From: DATEEW01 sp035273665
GTDB taxonomy: Bacteria > Pseudomonadota > Gammaproteobacteria > Burkholderiales > SG8-39
Length of the DNA: 9,896 nucleotides
Direction: 5' to 3'
Assembly: GCA_035273665.1 (NCBI GenBank)
Contig: DATEOW010000055.1
Location: 1 to 9,896, forward strand
Part shown: positions 1-7,294 of the stretch, piece by piece
How positions within the stretch are numbered: the first letter of the stretch is position 1
How the letters are laid out: the number at the start of each line of letters is the position of its first letter
The notes under the pieces: model-generated
Told to the model about the DNA's origin: nothing
The model's input: the letters and a program-made list of their open reading frames with translations, nothing else
The model's database searches: none
Made by a program: the position numbers and the translations under genes

Positions 1-1
1 T

Positions 2-1147
2 CGCACCGCGCTCATTACCGCGAAACCGGAGTTGCGGCGCGAGTTGCTGCTCGATCTTGCCGACCAGGAAGGCATCGAAATTCACCCAGCGGAGCGCGGC
101 GAAAAGTTACGCACGCCGCCGGAAGACTTGCCGATGATGAACCTGCTGCAAGCGGAAATCCGCAAAAGCCTGGGCAAAGAAACGCGCATTGCGCTGGAAC
201 GCAACGGCGAACGCGCGTTCTGGGTCAGTTTCTTCATTGAGGAAGACGAGTACTGGGTTATGTTGCCGCGCGAACGCGTCGAACGCCAGCTCGCCCTGCA
301 ATGGGCCGGCTGGGGCGCATTTGTTCTTTTCATGGCCTTGGCCGCTGCCTACATCATTGTCTTTCGCCTCCGCCGACCCTTAGCCGAACTGACCGGCGCT
401 GCGCGGGAAATCGGCCGGGGCCACATTCCCGCCCCGATTGAAGAATCGGGTCCGGAAGAAATCGAAACGGTCGCGCGCGCCTTCAATCAAATGACGCGAG
501 ACCTCGCTCGCCTCGATGAAGACCGCGCTTTGATCCTTGCCGGCGTCTCTCATGATCTGCGCACGCCTTTGGCGCGTTTACGCCTGGGCATCGAAATGAG
601 CGGAACCGACGAAACTTTACGTCATGGCATGGCTGCGGATATCGAAGAGATGGACCGCATCATCACTCAATTTCTCGACTTCGCTCGCGCGGCGGCTGGG
701 GAGCCCCTGAAGCCGGTTGATCTGGGCGAGATGGCGCGCGACATCGCGCAGCATTACCGGGACACCGGTCATGTCATCGAGACGGAGATCGACCCGGTTC
801 CAACCATCGAGGTGCGGGTGATGGCCATACGCCGTTCGATTTCCAACCTCTTGGATAACGCCTATCGTTATGCGCAAAAAGAAGTGTGTCTTCGGATTCG
901 CGCGCAGGACAAAACCAATATCCTGATTGAAGTTCTAGACCGGGGGCCAGGAATTCCCGTGGACGAAGTGGAACGCATGAAACAACCCTTCACGCGCATG
1001 GAGAACGCGCGCACCAACGCAGGAAGCTCCGGTCTGGGCCTTGCGATCGTCGAGCGGATCGCGCGCATGCACGGCGGTCGTTTCGATTTACTGCCGCGCG
1101 AGGGCGGCGGTTTAATCGCGCGAATCGAACTCAGCGCGGCGAGTTAG
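2..1147 (+). CDS. envZ: EnvZ-like sensor histidine kinase, 5' end outside window
   Basis: Membrane sensor kinase of an OmpR/EnvZ-type two-component system. It would autophosphorylate and pass phosphate to a response regulator. The frame is open from base 2, so the gene starts before the window; the first in-window start-like codon (TTG at 32) is probably not the true start. Residues are numbered from that TTG. Residues 1-88 look periplasmic. A membrane segment at about 91-113 is followed by a HAMP linker (about 112-165). The H-box AGVSHDLRTPLARLRL has phospho-acceptor His174 and closely resembles that of EnvZ. The ATP-binding domain shows an N-box (SNLLDNAYRY, Asn276), a G1 box (DRGPGIP, 303-309) and a G2 box (GSSGLGLAIV, 331-340). 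The partner regulator gene is presumably just upstream and not visible. The 3' end overlaps the convergent thpR by 17 bp. The family is certain; EnvZ orthology is inferred from the H-box and the neighbourhood. Confidence 0.88.
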   Translation, partial: RTALITAKPELRRELLLDLADQEGIEIHPAERGEKLRTPPEDLPMMNLLQAEIRKSLGKETRIALERNGERAFWVSFFIEEDEYWVMLPRERVERQLALQWAGWGAFVLFMALAAAYIIVFRLRRPLAELTGAAREIGRGHIPAPIEESGPEEIETVARAFNQMTRDLARLDEDRALILAGVSHDLRTPLARLRLGIEMSGTDETLRHGMAADIEEMDRIITQFLDFARAAAGEPLKPVDLGEMARDIAQHYRDTGHVIETEIDPVPTIEVRVMAIRRSISNLLDNAYRYAQKEVCLRIRAQDKTNILIEVLDRGPGIPVDEVERMKQPFTRMENARTNAGSSGLGLAIVERIARMHGGRFDLLPREGGGLIARIELSAAS

Positions 1148-1691
1148 CGCGCCATTCTTGCGCGACGCGATAGCGCGGCCGCTGCCCGCTACTTGATCGC
1201 AACAATACGAATCGGTCGATCTGCCATTCGATCGGCGTCAAATCGGCCAATTCGAAGTCGTGCGGCGCGTCGCGCAGCAAGGTGATGTGCGGGACGAAAC
1301 TTTTGTGGTCGAAACGAATGCCTGCTTTGCTGAGTGTATTGCGCAGTTCACGCACCATTTCATCGAGTGCCGCCGGACGGGTGTGACAGCCTGCCCATAC
1401 GATGCGGTTATGTTTCCAGTACTCCGCACGATCGATGGTCAACAAAAAACTCCGCGCCTGCACGGATTCGGTCGCTGCAATAATGGACGGCTGCAAATCG
1501 GGCGCCACATCGCCAATGAACGCGAGTGTGAGATGAAGATCATCAGTGTCCATGGCGCGACCACCGGTCTGTCTGCGCAAAACGTCCCGCCAATGCGCAA
1601 GTTGCCGGCGCGTTTCTTCATCGGGCCATAACGCAAAAAATAAACGGACTGGCGAAATCTTTAAGGGAAGATCAGGCAGCGGGCGCTGCAT
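1131..1691 (-). CDS. thpR: RNA 2',3'-cyclic phosphodiesterase (2'-5' RNA ligase family)
   Basis: Cytoplasmic 2H-phosphoesterase of the LigT/ThpR family, which hydrolyses 2',3'-cyclic phosphate ends of RNA and can join 2'-5' RNA ends in vitro. The 186-residue protein has both hallmark HxTx motifs, HLTL at residues 53-56 and HITL at 135-138, with the usual spacing. It also has the typical family opening VRLFFALWP at 15-23. The ATG at 1691 is chosen because no ATG, GTG or TTG lies nearer residue 15, so this copy has about 14 extra N-terminal residues. No clear Shine-Dalgarno is visible. The start is only 3 nt after the ispF stop, so it is probably translationally coupled and is the last gene of an ispD-ispF-thpR operon. 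Its stop codon (TGA) lies inside the 3' end of the convergent kinase gene. Confidence 0.88.
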   Translation of the reverse strand: MQRPLPDLPLKISPVRLFFALWPDEETRRQLAHWRDVLRRQTGGRAMDTDDLHLTLAFIGDVAPDLQPSIIAATESVQARSFLLTIDRAEYWKHNRIVWAGCHTRPAALDEMVRELRNTLSKAGIRFDHKSFVPHITLLRDAPHDFELADLTPIEWQIDRFVLLRSSSGQRPRYRVAQEWRANSPR

Positions 1692-1694
1692 CGC

Positions 1695-2186
1695 TTATGC
1701 CGGGATATGACCAGGCACTTCTACGATTAAAGCGATCGCCTCGGCCGCGATACCCTCCCCGCGACCGATGAAACCGAGCTTCTCGGTGGTTTTCGCTTTG
1801 ATATTGATATGCGTTGTCGCAAGCCTCAAGTCGGCGGCGACATTCGCAATCATCTCCGGAATATAGGGCGCCATCTTCGGGGTCTGCGCGATGATCGTCG
1901 CGTCGACATTGACCACCATGAACCCGGCTTCCCCGACTCGCTTCATAGCCTCGCGCAGCAGCACGCGACTATCTGCGCCGCGATAACGATCGTCCGTATC
2001 GGGGAAATGACGGCCGATATCGCCCAAAGCCGCCGCTCCGAGGAGCGCATCCGTCAAGGCGTGCAATAGCACATCGGCATCCGAGTGGCCGTCCAATCCC
2101 TTGTCGAAAGAAATTTCGACGCCGCCGATAATCAACTTTCGGCCTGCCACCAATCCGTGAACATCAAAACCCTGCCCTACCCGCAT
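1695..2186 (-). CDS. ispF: 2-C-methyl-D-erythritol 2,4-cyclodiphosphate synthase
   Basis: Fifth step of the MEP isoprenoid pathway: converts CDP-methylerythritol 2-phosphate to methylerythritol cyclodiphosphate, releasing CMP. The 163-residue length is close to the family norm of about 160. The N-terminus MRVGQGFDVH supplies metal ligands Asp8 and His10, and the stretch GHSDADVLLHALTDALLGA supplies His42, the third zinc ligand. The signature DIGRHFPDTD follows. The C-terminal part, with NIKAKTTEKLGFIGRGEGI, forms the CMP-binding side. The ATG is preceded by AAGGA (2193-2197 on the complement) at a 6-nt spacing, which supports this start. The gene begins 2 nt after the ispD stop, so the two form a tight operon of consecutive-pathway enzymes. 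Confidence 0.97.
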   Translation of the reverse strand: MRVGQGFDVHGLVAGRKLIIGGVEISFDKGLDGHSDADVLLHALTDALLGAAALGDIGRHFPDTDDRYRGADSRVLLREAMKRVGEAGFMVVNVDATIIAQTPKMAPYIPEMIANVAADLRLATTHINIKAKTTEKLGFIGRGEGIAAEAIALIVEVPGHIPA

Positions 2187-2188
2187 TC

Positions 2189-2875
2189 TTATTCCTTTTT
2201 TAATAAGGCTTCGGCAATGGCCAGATCGGCCGCGTAGGTGACTTTCAGATTGCTACTCGACCCTTTCACCAACCGCGGCTTCAAGCCGCCAGCTTCGACA
2301 GCGCTGGATTCATCCGTGGCCGCGGGGGCCGCATCCAGCGCCCGCAATAAACTCGCATAGCGAAACATCTGCGGCGTTTGCGCCACCCATAACGCATCGC
2401 GCGGCTCCGTGGATCTTACCCGCTCGGCGTCGTCGGCACGCTTGAGCGTATCGGCAACCGGTACGCCGAGTAGTCCGCCCACTTCGTCTTGCCGCACTTG
2501 CTGAATTAATGCCTCAAGATCGGCACGACGGAGGCAGGGACGCGCCGCATCGTGCACGAGGACCCAATCGTCCGCCTCGATCGCGTCGGCTGCGGCGATA
2601 AGACCGTTACGCACACTGTCCCGGCGAGTCTTGCCGCCGCAATACAACGGAGCGACCCGGGAACCGAACTCCTGCAAATTCAGGTCGCAAAAATGCGCAT
2701 CGTCTGCATCGAGAACGACGAACACCGTTTCAATTCCCGTGTGGCGCGCCAGTGCCCGAATGCTATGGACAAGCATCGCTTCGCCGGCGATCGGCAAATA
2801 TTGCTTGGGCAACCCCGTGCCAAGACGTGTACCGCTGCCGGCGGCGGGGATCAGGCCGAATAAAGCTGCGCTCAT
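2189..2875 (-). CDS. ispD: 2-C-methyl-D-erythritol 4-phosphate cytidylyltransferase
   Basis: Third step of the MEP isoprenoid pathway: transfers CMP from CTP to methylerythritol 4-phosphate. The 228-residue protein shows the nucleotidyltransferase signature PAAGSGTRLG at residues 10-19, with Arg17, followed by LPKQYL with Lys24. It also has the VLVHDAARPC block (Asp109, Arg112) and the TDES motif (187-190). The C-terminal NLKVT (209-213) contains the expected substrate-binding Lys211. The start is ATG at 2875. An in-frame stop lies 12 nt upstream and no other start codon intervenes, so the start is secure even though no strong Shine-Dalgarno is seen. It is first in the ispD-ispF-thpR operon and is transcribed divergently from mfd across a 76-bp gap. 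Confidence 0.97.
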   Translation of the reverse strand: MSAALFGLIPAAGSGTRLGTGLPKQYLPIAGEAMLVHSIRALARHTGIETVFVVLDADDAHFCDLNLQEFGSRVAPLYCGGKTRRDSVRNGLIAAADAIEADDWVLVHDAARPCLRRADLEALIQQVRQDEVGGLLGVPVADTLKRADDAERVRSTEPRDALWVAQTPQMFRYASLLRALDAAPAATDESSAVEAGGLKPRLVKGSSSNLKVTYAADLAIAEALLKKE

Positions 2876-2893
2876 AGGGGAATCGGCTTAACG

Positions 2894-2945
2894 AAGTCCG
2901 TATAATAGCGGGTCGCACGCCGGACTTGTTTGATCGCGTGCGACC
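2894..2945. repeat. Two interleaved perfect inverted repeats in the ispD-mfd gap
   Basis: Repeat one is AAGTCCG (2894-2900) with CGGACTT (2921-2927). Repeat two is GGTCGCACGC (2911-2920) with GCGTGCGACC (2936-2945), a perfect 10-bp pair around a 15-nt loop. The right arm of repeat one lies within the loop of repeat two, giving an a-b-a'-b' order. The TATAAT box lies between the arms of repeat one. The right arm of repeat two ends 6 nt before the mfd ATG. They may be operator sites or an RNA hairpin at the 5' end of the mfd transcript. Confidence 0.7.
2901..2906 (+). promoter_or_regulatory. Candidate sigma-70 -10 box for mfd
   Basis: A perfect TATAAT lies 46 bp before the mfd start codon in the 76-bp divergent ispD-mfd gap. 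With 16-18 bp spacing, no good match to TTGACA is present (sequence there is gggaat-like), so the -35 is poor or activator-dependent. Transcription would begin near 2912-2914. The overlapping complement (TATTAT, 2902-2907) could equally serve the ispD side. The assignment is by pattern only. Confidence 0.5.
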
Positions 2946-2951
2946 GTTTCA

Positions 2952-5900
2952 ATGTTGAGTGCGACCGCCCCTGTCGCCGTGAAGGCCTTGCGTTTCGGCA
3001 AGCTCTACGGCTCTTCCGATGCGCTGGCCCTTGCCCGCGCGGCCCAGTCACGCCTGCCGCTGATCGTCATCAGCGCCTCAGCGCTCGCTTCACAACGTTT
3101 GCACGACGAACTGCACTGGTTCGCACCGAACTTGCGCGTAGACCTTTTCCCCGATTGGGAAACGCTGCCCTACGACATCTTCTCGCCGCATCAAGACCTC
3201 GTGTCCGAACGCCTGGAGGCGCTGTACCGCATCACCACGAATGATTGCGACGTCTTGATCGTGCCGGCAAGCACTGCGCTTTATCGCTTGCCCCCGCCCG
3301 CTTATCTCGCCGGTTATACCTTTTTTCTCAAGCAAGGCACTCGACTCGACCTCGTCAAATTCCGCGCACAGTTGACGGTTGCCGGCTACGAGCATGTCAC
3401 CCAAGTGGTCGCCCCGGGGGAATATTGCGTGCGTGGCGGGTTGATTGATCTTTTCCCCATGGGCAGCGCCGTACCGTACCGGCTGGACTTGGTCGATGAT
3501 GACATTGATTCCATCCGCACTTTCGATACCGACACGCAGCGCACGATCTATAAGGTCAATGAGGTCCGTCTGCTCCCCGCGCGCGAGTTTCCCATGGACG
3601 AAAAAGCGCGCATCGGTTTCCGAGCGCGCTTTCGCGAAACCTTCGAAGGCGACCCGACCAAGAGCCCGATCTACAAAGATGTCAGTAACGGCATTGCCCC
3701 TGCCGGTATCGAATACTACCTACCGCTTTTCTTTGACGATGTCGGCACGCTGTTCGACTACCTGCCGCCTGAGGCGACTGTCGTACTTCATCACGATGTG
3801 CATCAGTGCATCGAAGCCTTTTGGAAAGACGCGCAATCGCGCTATCTGCTGCTCAAAGGCGACCGTACGCGGCCGCTGCTTCCACCGACTTCTCTCTTCT
3901 TAACCGAAGAAGATTTTTTCCTCGCTTTAAAACAATTTGAGCGGCTCGATCTGCCCGAAGTGGCGCAGGCACGTGACGATGCGGGCAGTTTTTCTTCCGC
4001 ACCGCATCCCGACATCGCCGTGGAACGGCGCGCCGCGGACCCGCTTCATCGGCTCAGAACCTACCTTGCCGAGACCGACGTGCGCGTGTTGATGCTTGCA
4101 GAGTCCGCAGGCCGCCGTGAAACCATGAGCGAATACTTCGCGCAATACGGTCTGCATCCCAAGCCGGTCGTCGGATTCGAAGCGTTCCTGAAAGGTTCGG
4201 ACGAATTCATGTTGGGCGTCGGTCCGGTGTACGCCGGTTTTGCGATGCCCGAACAAGGTTACGCGCTGGTCACGGAAGCGGAGCTGTATGCCGGCACCGC
4301 GCGTGCGCGAACTTCGCGAGAGCAAAGTAAACGCAGCAATGTTGACGGGATGCTGCGCGACCTGTCCGAACTCGTCATCGGCGATCCGGTGGTCCATGAG
4401 CAACACGGTGTCGGCCGTTATCGCGGTTTGGTCAATCTGGACTTTGGTGAAGGCGAAACCGAATTTCTGCTGCTGGAATATGCGGAAGACCACAAACTGT
4501 ATGTGCCCGTCTCGCAATTGCATGTCATCGGCCGATATTCCGGCGGTCCGCCCGAATCTGCGCCTTTGCATCGCCTGGGCAGCGACCAATGGGATAAGGC
4601 AAAACGCAAAGCCGCCAGACAAGTCCGAGATACCGCGGCGGAGCTCCTCAACTTGTATGCGCAACGCGCTGCCAGAGAGGGTCATCCCTTCGAAATCAAG
4701 CAGCATGATCTCGAAGCCTTCGCGGAAGGTTTTGGGTTCGAGGAAACGCCGGATCAACAAGCCGCTATCAACGCTGTAATCGAGGATATGCGTTCAGGCA
4801 AACCGATGGACCGCTTGATTTGCGGCGATGTCGGTTTTGGCAAAACGGAAGTCGCGCTCCGCGCAGCTTTCGTCGCCGCGGCTGCCGGACAGCAAGTCGT
4901 CATCCTGACGCCCACCACATTGTTGGCGGAGCAGCACTTCCAGACGTTCAGTGATCGCTTCGCCGATTTCGGTTTGCGTATTGCTGAAATCTCTCGCTTT
5001 CGCACCGGCAAAGAAACGGCTGCGGCGCTGAGCGGCCTTGCGGAAGGCACAATCGATATCGTTATCGGTACGCACAAACTTCTGTCGAAGAACGTCAAGT
5101 TCAAGCGCCTCGGCCTGGTAATCATTGATGAGGAACACCGCTTCGGCGTTCGGCAGAAAGAAGTGCTCAAGGCATTGCGCGCGGAGGTCGATGTGCTCAC
5201 ATTAACCGCAACACCGATTCCGCGCACCTTGGCGATGTCGCTTGAGGGCCTACGAGATTTGTCTGTCATTGCAACTGCACCGGCGAAACGTCTGGCGATT
5301 AAAACTTTCGTCACCCCCTACTCGCCCGGCATTATTCGCGATGCAGTCATGCGCGAACTCAAGCGCGGCGGTCAAGTTTATTTTCTCCACAACGACGTGG
5401 ACACAATCGTCAGCCAGAAGGAGAAGTTACAGGAACTCTTGCCGGAAGCGCGGATCGTTATCGCACACGGACAGTTGCCCGAGCGGGAACTCGAACGAGT
5501 CATGCGTGAATTTCTGCAGCAGCGGCATAACGTGCTGCTTTGCTCGACGATTATCGAAACGGGTATCGATATTCCGACCGCGAACACGATCCTGATCAAC
5601 CGGGCCGACAAATTCGGTCTTGCGCAATTGCATCAGCTTCGCGGCCGCGTCGGGCGCTCGCATCATCAGGCTTACGCGTACTTGCTGACTCCACCTGCGG
5701 ACGCATTAAGTACGCAGGCGAAAAAGCGTCTGGAGGCGATCCAGTTGATGGAGGAACTGGGTTCCGGTTTTTATCTGGCGATGCACGACCTCGAAATTCG
5801 CGGGGCCGGCGAAGTATTGGGCGAATCGCAAAGCGGCGAGATGCTGGAAGTCGGCTTCAGCTTATATAACGCGATGCTGAAGCAAGCGGTGAAATCCCTG

Positions 5901-6389
5901 AAAATGGGCGTCGAGCCCGATCTGTCCCAACCGCTCGGTGTAACCACTGAGATCAATCTCCATACGCCGGCACTGTTGCCTCCGACTTACTGCTCCGACG
6001 TGCATGAGCGTCTAACGCTCTACAAGCGTCTCGCCAATTGCGACACGGAGGAGGACCTGCAGGACATGCAGGAAGAACTCATCGATCGGTTCGGCCCCTT
6101 GCCCGAAGCGGCTCAATCCTTGCTCGACTCGCATCGTTTACGTATTCTCGGGCGCCCACTCGGCATCGTCCGCCTCGACGCGACGGCGGAACAAGTGCAG
6201 TTGCAGTTTGGCAAAGGGGTGGATCGGGCGCCCGATCCTGCGCGCGTGATACAGCTCATGCAGAAGCATCGTTGGTGGAAACTGAACGGGCCGGAAAAAT
6301 TGAAGGTGGAAATCGCCTCCAGAACCTTGAAAGAGCGCACGCAAGCGGCGCGGCGAGTGGTCGATATGCTGGCCGGAAAGATCGATTGA
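2952..6389 (+). CDS. mfd: Transcription-repair coupling factor Mfd
   Basis: Cytoplasmic ATP-driven DNA translocase that removes RNA polymerase stalled at lesions and recruits UvrA. Its 1145 residues match the E. coli length of about 1148. The N-terminal UvrB-like module contains DWETLPYDIFSPHQD and, further on, the block EYCVRGGLIDLFPMG. The RNA-polymerase-interacting CarD-like domain starts near residue 476 (IGDPVVHEQHGVGRYRGL). The motor has a Walker A GDVGFGKT (625-632, Lys631), a DEEH box (726-729), the TATPIPRTL motif and QLRGRVGR motif VI (895-902). The C-terminal autoinhibitory TRCF domain starts near residue 1001. The ATG at 2952 gives the expected N-terminus but has no Shine-Dalgarno; a 10-bp hairpin arm sits where one would lie. 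The gene overlaps serB by one base. Confidence 0.98.
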   Translation: MLSATAPVAVKALRFGKLYGSSDALALARAAQSRLPLIVISASALASQRLHDELHWFAPNLRVDLFPDWETLPYDIFSPHQDLVSERLEALYRITTNDCDVLIVPASTALYRLPPPAYLAGYTFFLKQGTRLDLVKFRAQLTVAGYEHVTQVVAPGEYCVRGGLIDLFPMGSAVPYRLDLVDDDIDSIRTFDTDTQRTIYKVNEVRLLPAREFPMDEKARIGFRARFRETFEGDPTKSPIYKDVSNGIAPAGIEYYLPLFFDDVGTLFDYLPPEATVVLHHDVHQCIEAFWKDAQSRYLLLKGDRTRPLLPPTSLFLTEEDFFLALKQFERLDLPEVAQARDDAGSFSSAPHPDIAVERRAADPLHRLRTYLAETDVRVLMLAESAGRRETMSEYFAQYGLHPKPVVGFEAFLKGSDEFMLGVGPVYAGFAMPEQGYALVTEAELYAGTARARTSREQSKRSNVDGMLRDLSELVIGDPVVHEQHGVGRYRGLVNLDFGEGETEFLLLEYAEDHKLYVPVSQLHVIGRYSGGPPESAPLHRLGSDQWDKAKRKAARQVRDTAAELLNLYAQRAAREGHPFEIKQHDLEAFAEGFGFEETPDQQAAINAVIEDMRSGKPMDRLICGDVGFGKTEVALRAAFVAAAAGQQVVILTPTTLLAEQHFQTFSDRFADFGLRIAEISRFRTGKETAAALSGLAEGTIDIVIGTHKLLSKNVKFKRLGLVIIDEEHRFGVRQKEVLKALRAEVDVLTLTATPIPRTLAMSLEGLRDLSVIATAPAKRLAIKTFVTPYSPGIIRDAVMRELKRGGQVYFLHNDVDTIVSQKEKLQELLPEARIVIAHGQLPERELERVMREFLQQRHNVLLCSTIIETGIDIPTANTILINRADKFGLAQLHQLRGRVGRSHHQAYAYLLTPPADALSTQAKKRLEAIQLMEELGSGFYLAMHDLEIRGAGEVLGESQSGEMLEVGFSLYNAMLKQAVKSLKMGVEPDLSQPLGVTTEINLHTPALLPPTYCSDVHERLTLYKRLANCDTEEDLQDMQEELIDRFGPLPEAAQSLLDSHRLRILGRPLGIVRLDATAEQVQLQFGKGVDRAPDPARVIQLMQKHRWWKLNGPEKLKVEIASRTLKERTQAARRVVDMLAGKID

Positions 6390-7231
6390 TGGATGATTTA
6401 GTCATTCAAGGCCCCGGCGCGACCGAGAAAGAAAGCAAGATCATCGCGCAACTTGCAGGCACAGCAACGATCACCCCGCTGGGCGAGACCGCTTATCGCT
6501 TGCACGCCATCCAAACACCCGATGCCGCGTTGGTGTATTGCGCGCAGCTTGCGGTCGATGCAGCCGTCGTTCCGTCCAAGCAGCGGCTGAGCGACTTTGG
6601 CTTGGTGGCGATGGACATGGATTCCACGCTCATCACCATCGAATGCATCGACGAGATCGCCGACATGGCAGGCATCAAGCCGCAGGTTGCGCAAATCACC
6701 GAATCGGCCATGCGCGGTGAAATCGATTTTTCCGCCTCCCTGCGTCGCCGCGTCGCGCTGCTCAAGGGCCTCGGCGTGGACGCCCTGCAACGCGTTTATG
6801 AAGAGCGCCTTCAACTGTCCCCCGGCGCGGAAACGCTATTGGCGGGTTGCAAAGCGCTGGGCATCAAGACCCTGCTGGTTTCGGGCGGCTTCACGTTCTT
6901 CGTCGAACGCCTCCAGCACAGACTCGCGCTCGATTACGCCCGCTCCAATGTGCTGGAAATCGAGAACGGAAAACTCACCGGAGATATTGTGGGCGAGGTC
7001 TTCGGCGCCGAGAGTAAGGCCCAAGCGTTGCGCGAAACGCGCGATGCCCTGAAGCTGCGGCCGGACCAGACCATCGTCCTCGGCGATGGTGCCAACGATC
7101 TGCCCATGATGGCGGAAGCCGGCATCAGCATCGCGTACCGGGCGAAGCCGACAGTCAAAGCGAAAGCGAAATACGCACTCGATCACAGCGGACTGGATGG
7201 GGTGTTGAATTTATTTCTTTGGCGTTCATGA
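6389..7231 (+). CDS. serB: Phosphoserine phosphatase
   Basis: HAD-superfamily enzyme for the last step of serine biosynthesis: O-phosphoserine to serine plus phosphate, Mg-dependent, cytoplasmic. The 280-residue protein has motif I DMDST with nucleophile Asp76 and acid/base Asp78, motif II SGGF (Ser165), a lysine near 210 and motif III GDGANDLPM (Asp233, Asp237). The cap contains the usual ECIDEIADMAG block. The 65-70 residues before motif I are a short form of the N-terminal regulatory region of SerB proteins. The frame is open much further upstream, back to 6038, but that stretch is antiparallel-free shadow inside mfd. The chosen ATG shares its A with the mfd stop and follows GGAAAG at an 8-nt spacing, so translation is probably coupled to mfd. 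The last ~16 codons reappear in decayed form at 8834-8878. Confidence 0.96.
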   Translation: MDDLVIQGPGATEKESKIIAQLAGTATITPLGETAYRLHAIQTPDAALVYCAQLAVDAAVVPSKQRLSDFGLVAMDMDSTLITIECIDEIADMAGIKPQVAQITESAMRGEIDFSASLRRRVALLKGLGVDALQRVYEERLQLSPGAETLLAGCKALGIKTLLVSGGFTFFVERLQHRLALDYARSNVLEIENGKLTGDIVGEVFGAESKAQALRETRDALKLRPDQTIVLGDGANDLPMMAEAGISIAYRAKPTVKAKAKYALDHSGLDGVLNLFLWRS

Positions 7232-7275
7232 AGCGGTTCATCCGCGCCGCTCAAGGGACGGTCGAGCCCCGTCCC
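7232..7275. terminator. Hairpins between convergent serB and RTX gene
   Basis: The 63-bp convergent gap holds AGCGG/CCGCT (7232-7236 with 7247-7251) and a perfect 7-bp stem GGGACGG/CCGTCCC (7255-7261 with 7269-7275). The latter is GC-rich and could act in both directions. Neither is followed by a proper T-run (only CTTCG on plus, TTGAG on minus), so intrinsic terminator function is a guess based on position. Confidence 0.35.
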
Positions 7276-7294
7276 CTTCGCTGCGTGTTGATGC

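Noticed and set aside
3927..4760. 277-codon frame antisense to mfd
   Set aside because: Composition shadow of the mfd coding sequence, with no recognisable domain, while mfd is clear on the other strand.
6038..6388. Open frame upstream of and in frame with serB, giving a 397-residue serB
   Set aside because: It lies wholly within the well-conserved mfd C-terminal domain in another frame. The ATG at 6389 has a good ribosome binding site and matches SerB size.
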